Shown here: in pieces, positions 41,396 through 53,446 of the stretch
How positions within the stretch are numbered: the first letter of the stretch is position 1
How the letters are laid out: each line of letters opens with the position of its first letter
NCBI RefSeq assembly: GCF_018324685.1
Contig: NZ_AP023354.1
Location: 4,836,001-4,900,000, forward strand
DNA from: Actinocatenispora sera
GTDB taxonomy: Bacteria; Actinomycetota; Actinomycetes; Mycobacteriales; Micromonosporaceae
Reading direction: 5' to 3'
DNA: 64,000 nt
Program-made: the position numbers and the translations under genes
Notes under the pieces: model-generated
Databases searched by the model: none
Told to the model about the DNA's origin: nothing
The model's input: the letters and a program-made list of their open reading frames with translations, nothing else

Positions 41396-43009
41396 TCAGG
41401 CGATACGGCGGAGCAGGGCGAGGAACATCGCGTCGGTGCCGTGCCGGTGCGGCCACAGTTGCACCGTCGGGCCGTCTCCCAGCTGCGGCAGGTCCGTACC
41501 GAGCGCGGGCCGGGCATCCACGGCGGACAGCGGTACCGGCTGGTCCGCGAGCAGCGCCCGCACCTGCTCTCGGGTCTCCGCCAGGTGCGGCGAGCACGTC
41601 ACGTAGCCGAGCACACCGCCCGGGCGGACCGCGCGGCACGCCGCGACCAGCAGCTCGCGCTGCAGCTCGACCAGGTCGGCGAGATCGGTCTCGGACCGGC
41701 GCCAGCGTGCCTCCGGTCGCCGGCGCAGCGCGCCCAGGCCGGTGCACGGTGCATCGAGCAGCACCCGGTCGAAGCCGCCGGCGGGCAGCTCCGGCCGCTC
41801 CCCCACCGCCCGGCCGTCCGCGTGCAGCACCGTCACGGGCAGTCCCGCGACCGCCGCCCGGACCAGCGCCGCCCGGTGCTCGGCCGCCTCGACCGCGGTC
41901 AGCCGCCCGCCGCGGCCGGCGACCAGCGCGCCCAGCAGCGCGGCCTTGCCGCCCGGGCCGGCACACAGGTCCAGCCAGCTCGTGTCGGTGCCGTCGAGCG
42001 GCGCGGCGGCGAGCGCGGTGGCCACCAGCTGGCTGCCCTCGTCCTGTACCCGGGCCAGCCCGTCGCGCAGCTCCGGCAGCTCGCCCGGGGCACCGCCGGG
42101 CAGGTACACCGCGTACGGCGAGTACCGGCCCGGTTCGCCGCCGACCCGGCGGGCCAGCTCCGCGGCGTCGATCGCGCCCGGCCGGGCGGCGAGGTGCACC
42201 ACCGGCCGATCGTTGTCGGCCGCCAGCGCCGCGCGCAGCTCGGCACCCGCCGCCCCGGCGGCTGCCGGTGTCGCGGCCGGGTCGGCGCCCGGCGTACCGG
42301 CCTCGTCCGGAGCAGCGTCGGCCGGAGCGGCGTCGTCCTCGGTCGCGCTCCGACCGGCATCGTCCTGGGCCGCGTCCCGAGTTGCGTCGGCCGGGGGCGG
42401 GACGTCGTCGAGTGCCGCGGCGAACGCGCGGACGATCCACTCCGGATGGGCGTAGCGCACCGCGAGCGCTCCGATCGGATCGGCGCCGGCATCCGGCGCG
42501 ATCCGGTCCAGCCAGGTGGCCAGCTCGGCACCGGCGACCCGGCGCAGTACCGCGTTGGCGAAGCTGGCCGAGCCGGCGCCGGCGGTGGACCGGACCAGAC
42601 CGACCGTGGTGGACACCGCGGCGTGTGCCGGCACCCGGGTGTAGAGCAGCTGGTAGGCGCCGAGCCGCAGCGCGTCCCGGACGGTGTCGTCCATCTTGGC
42701 CAGCGGCCGGTTGGAGCCGGCGGCAAGTACCGCGTCCAGGGTGCCGGTCGCGCGCAGGGTGCCGTAACACAGCTCGGTGGCGAACGCCGCGTCCCGTCCG
42801 GCGAGCGACCAGTCTGCGAGCAGCTTGGGCAACGCCAGGTTCGCGTACGCGTCCTGCTCGTGCACCTGCCGCAGCACTTCGTACGCCGCGCGCCGGGCAC
42901 GGTCGGTCGGTTTGGCGCCCGCCACGGGCCGGACCGGCGCCGGCCGGGGCGCACCGCGCCGGCGGGGGCGCGGTGGTTTGCCGCCGCGGCGGCGCGGTGG
43001 GCCGCTCAC
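41396..43009 (-). CDS. rsmB: 16S rRNA m5C methyltransferase, RsmB/Sun family
   Basis: 537 residues. Basic N-terminus, a NusB-like RNA-binding domain (RRAAYEVLRQVHEQDAYANLALPKLL...), then the SAM-dependent methyltransferase: LDLCAGPGGKAALLG (motif I), FDRVLLDAPCTGLGALRRRPEARWR (motif IV) and LGYVTCSPHLAET (motif VI) with the catalytic cysteines. An Ala/Asp-rich insert at about 205-255 separates the domains and looks like lineage-specific low complexity. 184 nt downstream of fmt. Confidence 0.93.
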   Translation of the reverse strand: MSGPPRRRGGKPPRPRRRGAPRPAPVRPVAGAKPTDRARRAAYEVLRQVHEQDAYANLALPKLLADWSLAGRDAAFATELCYGTLRATGTLDAVLAAGSNRPLAKMDDTVRDALRLGAYQLLYTRVPAHAAVSTTVGLVRSTAGAGSASFANAVLRRVAGAELATWLDRIAPDAGADPIGALAVRYAHPEWIVRAFAAALDDVPPPADATRDAAQDDAGRSATEDDAAPADAAPDEAGTPGADPAATPAAAGAAGAELRAALAADNDRPVVHLAARPGAIDAAELARRVGGEPGRYSPYAVYLPGGAPGELPELRDGLARVQDEGSQLVATALAAAPLDGTDTSWLDLCAGPGGKAALLGALVAGRGGRLTAVEAAEHRAALVRAAVAGLPVTVLHADGRAVGERPELPAGGFDRVLLDAPCTGLGALRRRPEARWRRSETDLADLVELQRELLVAACRAVRPGGVLGYVTCSPHLAETREQVRALLADQPVPLSAVDARPALGTDLPQLGDGPTVQLWPHRHGTDAMFLALLRRIA

Positions 43010-43193
43010 GAGTGCCCCGCCCGGCTCGGCCCGGGAGTGACGCGGGCCGCATGGCGTGCCTGGCTCCGCCCGGGGACGACGCGAGCCGGGCCCGGCCCCG
43101 GGGCGACGCGGGCGCCACGGCGTGCCCGGTTCGGCCCGGGCGCGAGGCGGATCTCGTGGCGTGCCCGGCCCGGCCCGCTCGGGTACCGGCGGT

Positions 43194-44120
43194 TCACGCG
43201 AACCGGTCCCCGGCAGCCACCCGGGCGCCGCGGGCCCAGTCGGTCGCCGCCATCGGCTTCTTGCCGGCCGGCTGCACCTGGCCCAGCCGTACCGCCGAGG
43301 ACGCGGTGCCTACCAGCACCTCGGCGCGGTGCACGGCGAGCTCGCCCGGTGCGAGCGCCACGTCGAACTCGCCGAGCGCGACCGGCAGTACCTTGATTCG
43401 CTCGTCCCGGAAGGTGGTCCACGCGCCGGGCGCAGGCGTGCACGCGCGCACCCGGCGGTCCACCGCGAACGCCGGATCGTCCCAGCGCACCCGGGCGTCC
43501 TCGACCGTCACCTTCGGCGCCAGGCTGACCCCGTCGGTCGGCTGCGGTACCGCGTGGGCGGTGCCGTCCTCGATCGCGTCCAGCACCGCCACCAGCAGCC
43601 CGGCACCGGCGGTCGCCAGCCGGTCGAGCAGGTCGCCGGAGGTGTCGGTCGGCCGCACCCGTTCGGTGAGCGATCCGTACACCGGGCCGGTGTCCATCCC
43701 CTTCTCCAGCTCGAACACGCTCGCTCCGGTCACCTCGTCGCCGTGCAGCACCGCGTGCTGCACGGGCGCCGCACCACGCCAGGCCGGCAGCAGCGAGAAG
43801 TGCAGGTTGACCCAGCCGTGCGCCGGGATCTCCAGCGCGGCCTGCGGCACCAGCGCGCCGTAGGCGACGACCGGCACGCAGTCCGGCGCCGTGTCGCGCA
43901 GCCAGGCGAGGAACTCCTCGTCGGACGGCCGGCGCGGGGTCCGCACCTCGATGCCGTGCTCGTCCGCCCAGCTGGCGGCCGGCGAACGCAGCACCCGCCG
44001 GCCGCGGCCGGCGCGGGCGTCCGGCCGGGTCACCACACCCACCAGCTCGTGCCGCGACTCGGCGATCGCGGACAGGCTCGGCACCGCCACCTCGGGCGTA
44101 CCGGCGAAGACGAGGCGCAC
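43194..44120 (-). CDS. fmt: Methionyl-tRNA formyltransferase
   Basis: 308 residues. [19 protein letters not shown] at the N-terminus, formyl-THF-binding [34 protein letters not shown] and a C-terminal OB-like tRNA-binding domain. GTG 44120 with AGAGG upstream; the frame open to 44642 is a shadow of def. Formylates initiator Met-tRNA; 11 nt after def, the enzyme that later removes the formyl group. Confidence 0.95.
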   Translation of the reverse strand: MRLVFAGTPEVAVPSLSAIAESRHELVGVVTRPDARAGRGRRVLRSPAASWADEHGIEVRTPRRPSDEEFLAWLRDTAPDCVPVVAYGALVPQAALEIPAHGWVNLHFSLLPAWRGAAPVQHAVLHGDEVTGASVFELEKGMDTGPVYGSLTERVRPTDTSGDLLDRLATAGAGLLVAVLDAIEDGTAHAVPQPTDGVSLAPKVTVEDARVRWDDPAFAVDRRVRACTPAPGAWTTFRDERIKVLPVALGEFDVALAPGELAVHRAEVLVGTASSAVRLGQVQPAGKKPMAATDWARGARVAAGDRFA

Positions 44121-44131
44121 GTCGTTTCCTC

Positions 44132-44863
44132 TCAGCCGAGCCGGCCGTGGATGTGGTGCGGGCTGACCTTGACCGTCGGCGCGGCCTCGCCGGACCAGTC
44201 GGCGTCGCGGATCGCCCGCATGGCCTCTCGCCGGGTCGCCGCGTCGAGCCGGTCGACGAACAGCACGCCGTCCAGGTGGTCGGTCTCGTGCTGCAGGCAG
44301 CGCGCCATCAGCCCGGTGCCCACCACCTGCACCGGATCGCCGTAGGCGTTGAACCCCTTGGCGACGACGTTCTGCCGGCGCTTGGTGTCGAAGTACAGCC
44401 CGGGTATCGACAGGCAGCCCTCCGGGCCGTCCTGCTCGTCGTCGTCCGGGAAGTCCAGGCCCGGGTTGACCAGATGGCCGCTGACCCGGCCGTCGGGCCC
44501 GGGCACGTCGAACACGAACACCCGGGCCGACACGCCGATCTGCGGCGCGGCCAGGCCGGCGCCGCGCTCCTCGGCCAGCGTCCGGGTCAGGTCGCGCACC
44601 AGCGCCCGCAGCTCCGCGTCGTAGCTCGCCACCGGCTCGCACTCGGTGCGCAGCACCGGGTCGCCGAACAGTCGCAACGCCCGCACCTGCGCGTCGGCCA
44701 GGTCGGCCGGCGCGAGCTGCACCGACCCGGTGACCACGGCGCTCGACGGCCGCGGCTCGGCGACGGCCGGTTCGATCCGCGCCGGTGGCGTGGCGGCCGG
44801 TTCGCGGGGCGGTGCCGGCGCCGACGGCTCAGCAGGTGCGCTCACGACCCGGTCCTCTCCCAC
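44132..44863 (-). CDS. def: Peptide deformylase
   Basis: 243 residues. All three motifs are present: [15 protein letters not shown] (metal Cys) and HETDHLDG (metal His-Glu-His). An N-terminal extension of about 55 residues rich in Pro/Ala precedes the enzyme fold ([19 protein letters not shown]); a later start is possible. Removes the formyl group from nascent proteins. Confidence 0.93.
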   Translation of the reverse strand: MGEDRVVSAPAEPSAPAPPREPAATPPARIEPAVAEPRPSSAVVTGSVQLAPADLADAQVRALRLFGDPVLRTECEPVASYDAELRALVRDLTRTLAEERGAGLAAPQIGVSARVFVFDVPGPDGRVSGHLVNPGLDFPDDDEQDGPEGCLSIPGLYFDTKRRQNVVAKGFNAYGDPVQVVGTGLMARCLQHETDHLDGVLFVDRLDAATRREAMRAIRDADWSGEAAPTVKVSPHHIHGRLG

Positions 44864-44954
44864 CGACGACGATCATCAACCCCAGTCTACGGACCGGCGG
44901 ACACGCCCCGTGACCAGCCGGCGTTACCGATCGGCGAGCGTGCCGCGCCGGTGG

Positions 44955-47021
44955 CTACAGCAGGTCGAGCGGGTCGATCTGGACCCGCACCGGGTCGGCT
45001 CCCTTGCGGGCGCTGCGTACCGCGGTGGCGGCGCGCAGGGCCGCCGCGAGCGCCGGCGCCTGCGGTCGCGGTACCCGCAGCAGCAGCCGCTCCCGTTCCG
45101 GCGCGTCGGGCGCCGCACGGGGGGTCGGGACGGGTACCGGGCCGAGCTCGTCGGTACCGTCCGGCAGCGTCGCCGCGGCCAGCAGCTCGGCGATCGCCGG
45201 CGCCGTCCCGGTGAGGCTCGCCATCCGGACCGCGGGCGGGAACCCGAGCGCGCGCCGGTCGGCCAGCTCCCGCTCGGCGAAGCCGGCGGCGTCGAACCGC
45301 ACCAGTGCCTGCACCACCGGCACCGACGCGTCGGCGACGACGACCACTCGGCCACCGGCGTCGGCCGGGCGGGCCAGCACCGCGGCGGCGAGCCAGCGGC
45401 GCAGCGTCTCCTCCGCGGCGCGCAGGTCGGCGCGGGTCAGCAACGCCCACGAGTCCAGCAGCAGTACCGCACCGTAGCCGCCGACGGCGACCGGCTCGGC
45501 GCCCGGTGTGCTGACCACCACGGCGGGTTCGGCGTGGACGGTGGCGAGCACCCCGTCGCGCCCGGACGTGCGTACCACGGCGCCGGGGAAGGCCCGGCCC
45601 AGCTCCTCGGCGGTACGCCGGGCGCCGATCACCGCGGCCCGCAGCTCGCGCCCACCGCACTCCGGGCACCGGTACCCGCCGGCGGTGTGGCCGCACCACC
45701 GGCAGACGGGGAACCCACCGGCCGCCGGTACGGCCAGCGGGCCGGCGCACCGCGGGCACCGGGTGCGGGCCCGGCAGCGCTGGCACACCACCACCGGCAG
45801 GTAGCCGCGCCGCGGCACCTGCACCAGTACCGGGGTGCCGGCCGCGAGTGCTTCCCGGGCGGCGCGGACCGCGACACCGGGCAGCCGGGCTGCCGCGGCG
45901 GACGGATCGCGGGAGAGCTGGAACTCGTCGCCGGTGGCGATCACCCGTGGCGCGGCGGCCCGCAGCGCGGCCCGGTCGGCGTCGATCGGCTTGGCCCAGC
46001 CGGTGGCGAGCAGCAGCTGCGCCTCGGCGCTGCGCGCGTACCCGGCGAGCAGCGCCGCGGCGCCGGTCTGCTGGGCACGGGTGAGCAGCACCTCGCGGGC
46101 GTGCGGGTACGGCGCATGGTCGTCGGCGTGCAGGTCGTCGCCGTCGTCGAAGATCGCGACCAGCCCCAGCGCGGGTACCGGCGCGAACATCGCCGCCCGG
46201 GTGCCGATGACCACCGGCACCTCGCCGCGGACCGCCCGCAGGAACCGCCGGTACCGCTGCTCCGGGCCGAGCGAGGCGGCGATCGCCACGTGCCGGCCGG
46301 TACCCAGCCGGGCGGTCAGCGCGGCGTCGAGCCGGTCCAGGTCGCGCGCGTCCGGCACCACCGCCAGGCCGCCGCGCCCGCCGGCCGCGACGGCGGTCAG
46401 CGCGTCGGCGAGCCGGGCCGCCCAGTCGTCACCGGGCAGCGCGGTGAGGACCGCCCGGGGCGCCCGGCCGTCCGCCAGCGCCCGCAGGTACGCCGGTCCC
46501 GCCGGGTAGCCGCGCCAGCCGTGGCCGTCCGGCGGTGCGACCGGGCCGATCGGCGGCGGCTCCGGCTTCGCCCGTTCCGCCCGGGCATGCCGCGGCGGTA
46601 CGGCCAGCCGCAGCACGTCGGCGAGCGTGCCCCCGTACCGGTCGGCGACGGCGCGGGCCAGCTCCACCACCTCTGGCGCGAGGACCGGCACGGCGGAGAC
46701 GACGCGTTCCAGGAAGCCGAGCCGGCCGGTGAAGTCGGTGTCGGCGACCCGCGCCAGCACGAACCCGTCGGCGAGCTGCCCGCCGAACCTGACCCGGACC
46801 CGGCAGCCGGGCACCGCGGCCTCGGCCAGGTCGGCCGGCACCAGGTAGTCGAACGGTCGGTCCAGGTGGGCCAGCCCGACGTCGACGGCCACCTGCGCCA
46901 CCGGCAGTTCGGCCGCCGCCGTCCTGGCCCGCGTCGGGCGCCGGGCCGGCGCCCGACGGGCCGGTGTGCGGGTCGGCGGGGTGGGCGCGCCGGGCAGCGG
47001 CAGCGTCTGGTCGTCGCTCAC
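44955..47021 (-). CDS. priA: Primosomal protein N' (PriA), helicase-inactive actinobacterial form
   Basis: 688 residues. DNA-binding start (AQVAVDVGLAHLDRPFDYLVP), zinc-binding CQRCRARTRCPRCAGP...CRWCGHTAGGYRCPECGG, and a C-terminal domain ending VRVQIDPLDLL. Where PriA normally has the Walker A GxxGSGKT, the sequence reads ALPGDDW, and the DEAH box is replaced (AIFDDGDDLHADDH). This loss is typical of actinobacterial PriA, which probably keeps only replication-fork binding and PriB/DnaB-loading roles. Confidence 0.92.
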   Translation of the reverse strand: MSDDQTLPLPGAPTPPTRTPARRAPARRPTRARTAAAELPVAQVAVDVGLAHLDRPFDYLVPADLAEAAVPGCRVRVRFGGQLADGFVLARVADTDFTGRLGFLERVVSAVPVLAPEVVELARAVADRYGGTLADVLRLAVPPRHARAERAKPEPPPIGPVAPPDGHGWRGYPAGPAYLRALADGRAPRAVLTALPGDDWAARLADALTAVAAGGRGGLAVVPDARDLDRLDAALTARLGTGRHVAIAASLGPEQRYRRFLRAVRGEVPVVIGTRAAMFAPVPALGLVAIFDDGDDLHADDHAPYPHAREVLLTRAQQTGAAALLAGYARSAEAQLLLATGWAKPIDADRAALRAAAPRVIATGDEFQLSRDPSAAAARLPGVAVRAAREALAAGTPVLVQVPRRGYLPVVVCQRCRARTRCPRCAGPLAVPAAGGFPVCRWCGHTAGGYRCPECGGRELRAAVIGARRTAEELGRAFPGAVVRTSGRDGVLATVHAEPAVVVSTPGAEPVAVGGYGAVLLLDSWALLTRADLRAAEETLRRWLAAAVLARPADAGGRVVVVADASVPVVQALVRFDAAGFAERELADRRALGFPPAVRMASLTGTAPAIAELLAAATLPDGTDELGPVPVPTPRAAPDAPERERLLLRVPRPQAPALAAALRAATAVRSARKGADPVRVQIDPLDLL

Positions 47022-47064
47022 CCTGCAGTCCTACCTCGCCGACGTCGGTGCGCCGGCACGAACC

Positions 47065-47100
47065 GGGGCGTGTCCCGGCGAGCTGCCGTGGACACGCCCC
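47065..47100. terminator. Terminator between metK and priA
   Basis: GGGGCGTGTCC (47065-47075) pairs perfectly with GGACACGCCCC (47090-47100), 14-nt loop, about 35 nt after the metK stop. No U-tract. Confidence 0.7.
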
Positions 47101-47134
47101 GAAGTACGCGTGGCGCGAGGGAACCCGTGCGGTC

Positions 47135-48328
<1,194 letters not shown>

Positions 48329-48427
48329 CGTACTCCCCGGAGTGTGCGATTTGATGAACGGCGAGTCTAGCCGGACGACTGCGAGGCGAACTCGCGGGTG
48401 GCCACGCCGCAGGAACTGACCACGAGA

Positions 48428-49651
48428 CTACTCATGCCCGGCGCCCCGGCCCAGCACCCCGAGCCGGGAAACAACCAGGTCCAGTACCTCGTCGGCCAGT
48501 TCGACCTTGCTCATCTCGGTCAAATCGGTGCGACCGCCGTCGGCGTCGAGCACCGTTGCGGCATTGGTGTCGGTACCGAACCCGCGGTCCGGCCCGACCC
48601 GGTTGGCCACGATCAGGTCGGCGCGCTTGCGGGCGAGTTTACCGGCGGCGTTCTCGAGCAGGTCGTCGGTCTCGGCGGCGAACGCGACGAGCACCTGCCC
48701 CGGCCGCTTCGCCGCACCGAGCTCGGCCGCGATGTCGGGGTTGACGGCCAGCTCCAGCGGCGGCGTGGTCCCGTCCGGGGTCTTCTTGATCTTGCTGGTG
48801 GACGGGTGCGCGGGCCGGAAGTCCGCCGGGGCCGCCGCGAACACCATCGCGTCCGCGTCGCCGGCGGCGAGCAGCGCCTGCCGCAGCTGCTCGGTGGTCT
48901 CCACCCGGACCAGCTGCGCCCCGGCCGGCGTGGGCAGCGCGACGTTCGCGGCGACCAGCGTCACCCGGGCACCGCGGGCCAGCGCGGCGCGGGCGAACGC
49001 GTACCCCTGCTTACCGCTGGACCGGTTGCCGATGAACCGGACCGGATCCAGGTACTCCCGGGTACCGCCGGCGCTGACCACCACGTGCCGCCCGGCCAGG
49101 TCGTGGCGCTGCCCGTACCGGCCGGCGAGCACCGCCTCGACCACCTCGTACAGCGCGGCCGGGTCCGGCAGCCGCCCCTTGCCGGTGTCCGGCCCGGTGA
49201 GCCGGCCCACGTCCGGTTCGACCACGATCGCGCCGCGCGAGCGCAGCGTCGCCACGTTGGCCACGGTCGCCGGGTGCTGCCACATCTCGGTGTGCATCGC
49301 CGGCGCGAACACCACCGGTCCGCGGGCGGCGAGCAGGGTGGCGGTGAGCAGGTCGTCGGCCCGCCCGGTCGCGGCCCGGGCGAGCAGGTCGGCGGTCGCC
49401 GGTGCGACGATCACCAGATCGGCGCGCTGTCCCAGCTCGACGTGTTCCACCTCGGGTACGTCGTCGAACACACCGGTGTGCACCGGCTGCCCGGACAGCG
49501 CCTCCCAGGTCGGTGCGCCGACGAACCGCAGCGCGGCCGGCGTGGGTACCACCCGGACCCGGTGACCGGCCTCGGTGCACCGCCGCAGCAGCTCGCACGC
49601 CTTGTACGCGGCGATGCCGCCGGCGACGCCCAGCACGATGTTTCGGCTCAT
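48428..49651 (-). CDS. coaBC: Bifunctional phosphopantothenoylcysteine decarboxylase/synthetase
   Basis: 407 residues. CoaC flavoprotein half (NIVLGVAGGIAAYKACELLRR; FAPAMHTEMWQHPA with catalytic His/Cys region) and CoaB half (VVVSAGGTREYLDPVRFIGNRSSGKQGYAFA; AAPADFRP; KIKK). Two steps of coenzyme A synthesis. ATG 49651 (MSRNIV) is preferred over 49660. Confidence 0.96.
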   Translation of the reverse strand: MSRNIVLGVAGGIAAYKACELLRRCTEAGHRVRVVPTPAALRFVGAPTWEALSGQPVHTGVFDDVPEVEHVELGQRADLVIVAPATADLLARAATGRADDLLTATLLAARGPVVFAPAMHTEMWQHPATVANVATLRSRGAIVVEPDVGRLTGPDTGKGRLPDPAALYEVVEAVLAGRYGQRHDLAGRHVVVSAGGTREYLDPVRFIGNRSSGKQGYAFARAALARGARVTLVAANVALPTPAGAQLVRVETTEQLRQALLAAGDADAMVFAAAPADFRPAHPSTSKIKKTPDGTTPPLELAVNPDIAAELGAAKRPGQVLVAFAAETDDLLENAAGKLARKRADLIVANRVGPDRGFGTDTNAATVLDADGGRTDLTEMSKVELADEVLDLVVSRLGVLGRGAGHE

Positions 49652-49742
49652 ACCGCACACTCAACCGCACCGGTGCCGCCGCCGTCACGTCGACCGGGTG
49701 ATCGGCGGGTCCGGTCACCACGGGCCGGACACGCCAACGGCG

Positions 49743-49782
49743 CCGCATCCGCCACCCGGGTCAGCGGGTGGGATGCGACGCC
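49743..49782. terminator. Possible terminator between rpoZ and coaBC
   Basis: CGCATCCGCCACCC pairs with GGGTGGGATGCG (one bulge) around GGGTCAGC. Confidence 0.5.
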
Positions 49783-49802
49783 GTGAAGGTGGCGACTCGC
49801 CG

Positions 49803-50069
49803 TCAGGCCTCGTTGGTGGGCTCGGCGGTGAGCAGGCCGGCGTTGATCTCCCGGAGCGAGATCGACAGCGCCTTCTCCTGCGGGGTGGTCTCGACCAGCG
49901 GCCCGACGTACTCCAACAGACCCTCGCCGAGCTGCGAGTAGTACGCGTTGATCTGGCGGGCGCGCTTGGCGCCGAAGATGACCAGGGCGTACTTCGACGG
50001 CGTCTTCTCGAGCAGCTCGTCGATCGGGGGGTTGGTGATTCCTTCGGGACTGGCCACGGTTCCGGACAC
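49803..50069 (-). CDS. rpoZ: RNA polymerase omega subunit
   Basis: 88 residues: [61 protein letters not shown]. Start at GTG 50069 with GAGG upstream; the frame to 50216 is unsupported. Assembles RNA polymerase by binding beta'. Confidence 0.96.
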   Translation of the reverse strand: MSGTVASPEGITNPPIDELLEKTPSKYALVIFGAKRARQINAYYSQLGEGLLEYVGPLVETTPQEKALSISLREINAGLLTAEPTNEA

Positions 50070-50253
50070 GCGGATCGACCTCAATGCCTGCGATCGTTGG
50101 GTGGGCGGCGACAGTGTCACATGTCGACCGATGCCGACGGGGCGGCGACTGACACCATTGTGAACGACCGATGGTAGCAACAGGTTGTGACCATCGGCGA
50201 GGCAATCGCGGGGCACCGTTCGCTTTCTGTGACCGAAGACACGAAGTGGTCAG

Positions 50254-50853
50254 TCAGGCGCGGTGCGTGGCCGACGCGGCCGGATCCAGCAGCGCGACGA
50301 GCTCGTCGGCCGCCTGGTCGATCGAGTGGTTGACGATCGTGACGTCGAACTCGGGCTCGGCGGCGAGCTCCTCGCGGGCCAGCCGCAGCCGCCGCTGGAT
50401 GGTCTGCTCGTCCTCGGTGCCGCGGCCGACCAGCCGGCGGACCAGCTCGTCCCAGCTCGGCGGGGCCAGGAACACCAGCCTGGCCCCCGGCATCGCGGCG
50501 CGGACCTGGCGGGCGCCCTGCAGGTCGATCTCCAGCAGCGCCGGCAGCCCGGCCGCCAGCCGCTGCTCCACCGGGCCGCGCGGGGTGCCGTAACAGTGGC
50601 CGGCGTACTCGGCCCACTCGAGCAGCTGACCCGCGGCCACCATCCGGTCGAACTCGGCCCGGTCGACGAAGTGGTAGTGCCGGCCGTCCACCTCGCCGGG
50701 GCGCGGGGTGCGGGTGGTGACCGACACCGACAGCCAGACATCGGGATATCGCTGCCGCACCCGCGCGTACACACTGCCCTTGCCGACCCCGGACGGACCG
50801 GACAGGACGGTGAGGAAGGCGGGATGCGGCGCGGCGGCGCGGTCAACGGTCAC
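50254..50853 (-). CDS. gmk: Guanylate kinase
   Basis: 199 residues. P-loop [15 protein letters not shown]-binding [22 protein letters not shown] and [13 protein letters not shown]. Phosphorylates GMP to GDP. Normal actinobacterial neighbour of mihF and rpoZ. Confidence 0.97.
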   Translation of the reverse strand: MTVDRAAAPHPAFLTVLSGPSGVGKGSVYARVRQRYPDVWLSVSVTTRTPRPGEVDGRHYHFVDRAEFDRMVAAGQLLEWAEYAGHCYGTPRGPVEQRLAAGLPALLEIDLQGARQVRAAMPGARLVFLAPPSWDELVRRLVGRGTEDEQTIQRRLRLAREELAAEPEFDVTIVNHSIDQAADELVALLDPAASATHRA

Positions 50854-50977
50854 TGCTTGTTTCTACCGAACATGCTCCAGGCACGTGCAGGGAACTCCGG
50901 CGCCAGTGGCGTCCGGTGCCCCGCAGCGCCAGTCGTCGGGTGTTGCCTCGATCGTCGAACTGGGTCGAACTGCTCGG

Positions 50978-51010
50978 AGGGTGTGTCGGTCAACCGCACC
51001 GACACACCCT
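50978..51010. terminator. Terminator after mihF
   Basis: AGGGTGTGTCGGT (50978-50990) pairs perfectly with ACCGACACACCCT (50998-51010), 7-nt loop, 8 nt past the mihF stop. Confidence 0.8.
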
Positions 51011-51018
51011 CAACCTAC

Positions 51019-51339
51019 CTACTCGGCAGCGCTGAACTCGGCGAGCAGCGAGGAACGCTGGTGCTCGCCGAGGCCACGAAGCCGCCGGCTGTCCGCGATG
51101 TGCAGCCGCTCCATGATCTGGGCGGCGCGCACCTTGCCAATTCCGGGCAGCGCCTCGAGCACCGCCGACACCTTCAGCTTGCCGACCACCTCATTGGCGT
51201 CGGCCTGCTTCAGAACGTCGGCGAGGCTCGTGTCCCCCCGCTTGAGCTTTTCCTTCAGCTCAGCGCGGGCCTTGCGCGCGGCAGCCGCTTTCTCCAGCGC
51301 GGCAGCACGCTGCTCAGGGGTGAGCGACGGGAGCGGCAC
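51019..51339 (-). CDS. mihF: Integration host factor, actinobacterial type
   Basis: 106 residues: MPLPSLTPEQRAAALEKAAAARKARAELKEKLKRGDTSLADVLKQADANEVVGKLKVSAVLEALPGIGKVRAAQIMERLHIADSRRLRGLG. The H2TH-like DNA-binding region is unrelated to HU/IHF of other phyla. Nucleoid protein that supports site-specific recombination; mycobacterial IHF was discovered through phage integration. Possibly relevant to the elements at tRNA-Pro. Confidence 0.95.
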   Translation of the reverse strand: MPLPSLTPEQRAAALEKAAAARKARAELKEKLKRGDTSLADVLKQADANEVVGKLKVSAVLEALPGIGKVRAAQIMERLHIADSRRLRGLGEHQRSSLLAEFSAAE

Positions 51340-51492
51340 GAAGGTCTCCTTGGGTTGCGTGTGTGAAGAAACGAAACGGATGAACTACCAGCGCGGGAAA
51401 CCTAGCGGGCAATCGCACCAGGAAGCAACGCCGGCACGCGCGAGCGGTACCCGCTAAATGGTGTCATCGATGTCACATTCTTGCGGAACAAC

Positions 51493-52347
51493 TCACGCGC
51501 TTCGACTCAGCACGCTAGCGCAAGAGCGCCACACCGTGTCGGCGGAGGCACGCAACGCATCCACAGACGGTCCGGTTTGGAGTATTTCACGGGAGTATGC
51601 GGGCAGGACCAGCGGCAATGCCGAGCCGAACAGATCGGTCAGGTCCTCCGGCCGACCGCCCTGCGCACCCAGGCCGGGTGCCAGCAACGGGCCGTTCACC
51701 TTCGCCAGATCGTGACCGATTCCGCCCGCCGCGGTCGCGCCGACCACGGCGCCGAGCGACCCGAACGGGGTGGCCCCGGCGTTGCGGGCGGCCAGTTCGT
51801 CCAGGATCGTGCCGGCCACCGTACGGCCGTCCGCGGCCACCGCGCGCTGCACCGCGGCGCCCTCCGGGTTCGACGTCAGCGCCAGCACGAACACCCCCTT
51901 GCCGTGCCGCGCGGCCAGCTCGAACATCGGCTCCAGCGAGCCGAACCCGAGGTACGGGCTGGCGGTCACCGCGTCACCGGCGAGCGGGCTCGCCGGGTCG
52001 AGGTAGGCGTCCGCGTACGCGGCGACCGTGGAACCGATGTCGCCGCGCTTGGCGTCCACGAGTACCAGCGCGCCGGCCGAGCGGGCCTCCGCGATCACCG
52101 TCTCCAGCACCGCGACGCCGCGCGAGCCGTGCCGTTCGAAGAACGCCGACTGCGGCTTGAGCACGGCGACCCGGTCGGCGAGCGCCTCGACCACGGTACG
52201 GGCGAACCGGTCCAGGCCGGCGGCGTCGTCGCGCAGACCCCAGGCGGACAGCAGACCGGGATGCGGGTCGATGCCGACGCACAGCCCCGGGCGGGTGGCG
52301 CCGGCTTCGGCCAGCCGGGCGGCGAACGACGTCTGCGAACCGGTCAT
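51493..52347 (-). CDS. pyrF: Orotidine 5'-phosphate decarboxylase
   Basis: 284 residues, the longer actinobacterial class: [12 protein letters not shown] at the N-terminus, catalytic [36 protein letters not shown], and [11 protein letters not shown] at the end. ATG 52347 overlaps the pyrD stop; AGGAGA upstream. Last step to UMP. Confidence 0.96.
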   Translation of the reverse strand: MTGSQTSFAARLAEAGATRPGLCVGIDPHPGLLSAWGLRDDAAGLDRFARTVVEALADRVAVLKPQSAFFERHGSRGVAVLETVIAEARSAGALVLVDAKRGDIGSTVAAYADAYLDPASPLAGDAVTASPYLGFGSLEPMFELAARHGKGVFVLALTSNPEGAAVQRAVAADGRTVAGTILDELAARNAGATPFGSLGAVVGATAAGGIGHDLAKVNGPLLAPGLGAQGGRPEDLTDLFGSALPLVLPAYSREILQTGPSVDALRASADTVWRSCASVLSRSA

Positions 52348-53446
52348 CGCGTCTCCTGCCTGCTGTCCGCGGTTACCCGCGGTCGGTACACGGTCTGGCC
52401 GACCGCGCGGTTGATCTGGTGGACCAGTTCCGGCCCGCGGTAGATGAAACCGGTGTAGAGCTGCACCAGGCGCGCGCCGGCGTCCAGCATCCGCAGCGCA
52501 CCCTGCGGATCGAGGATGCCGCCGACCCCGATCACCGGCAACCGGCCACCGGTCTCGCGGTACACGAAATCGACCAGCTGCACGGCGCGCTCGTGCAGCG
52601 GCCGGCCGGACAGGCCACCGGCCTGGTCGCCGACCGCGGCGTCGGCGACGGCGAGCCCGTCGCGGGCCAGCGTCGTGTTGGTGGCGATGATGCCGGCCAC
52701 CCCGGCGTCGGTGCAGACCTGCAGCAGCTCGGCCAGGGCCGGCTCGGTCAGGTCCGGCGCCACCTTCACCAGCAGCGGGCGCGGCGCCGCGTCGCCGGCC
52801 AGTACCCGGGACTCCGCCGACAGCGCCGCGAGCAGTTCCGACAGCGCGCCGGCGTCCTGCAGCGTGCGCAGGCCCGGGGTGTTCGGCGACGAGACGTTGA
52901 TCGCGAAGTAGTCGCCGTGCCGGTACAGGGTGCGCAGCGAGGCGAGGTAGTCGTCGACCGCGTCGGGCAGCGGCGTCACCTTCGACTTGCCGATGCTGAT
53001 GCCCAGCGGTACCGGCAGCGGCCCCAGGGCGGCCAGCCGGGCCGCCAGGGCGGCCGCTCCGGCGTTGTTGAAGCCCATCCGGTTGATCAGGGCGTCCGAG
53101 GCCGGCAATCGGAACAGGCGCGGTTTCGGGTTGCCCGGTTGCGGATGCCGGGTGACCGTGCCGACCTCGACGAAACCGAAGCCCAGCGCCGGCCAGGCCG
53201 GCAGCGCAACGCCGTCCTTGTCCAGCCCGGCGGCGAGACCCACCGGGTTCGGGAACCGGACACCGAACGCCTCCACCGGCGCCGACCGGGCGTGCTTGCG
53301 GTAGCGGGCCGTCGCGGCCCACAGCGCGGTGAGCCGGGCCGGCCCGCCGGCGAGCCCGGACAGCACCCGCAGCGTCGCGGTGTGCGCCACCTCGGCGTCC
53401 CCGCCGCCCAGCCGGAACAGCGCCGGACGCAGCAGCTGCCGGTACA

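Noticed and set aside
41060-43396. Long plus-strand frame opposite rsmB
   Set aside because: Antisense shadow of a recognised gene; no ribosome-binding site or domain.
48329-48427. SAM riboswitch upstream of metK
   Set aside because: The 99-nt leader shows none of the conserved SAM aptamer cores.
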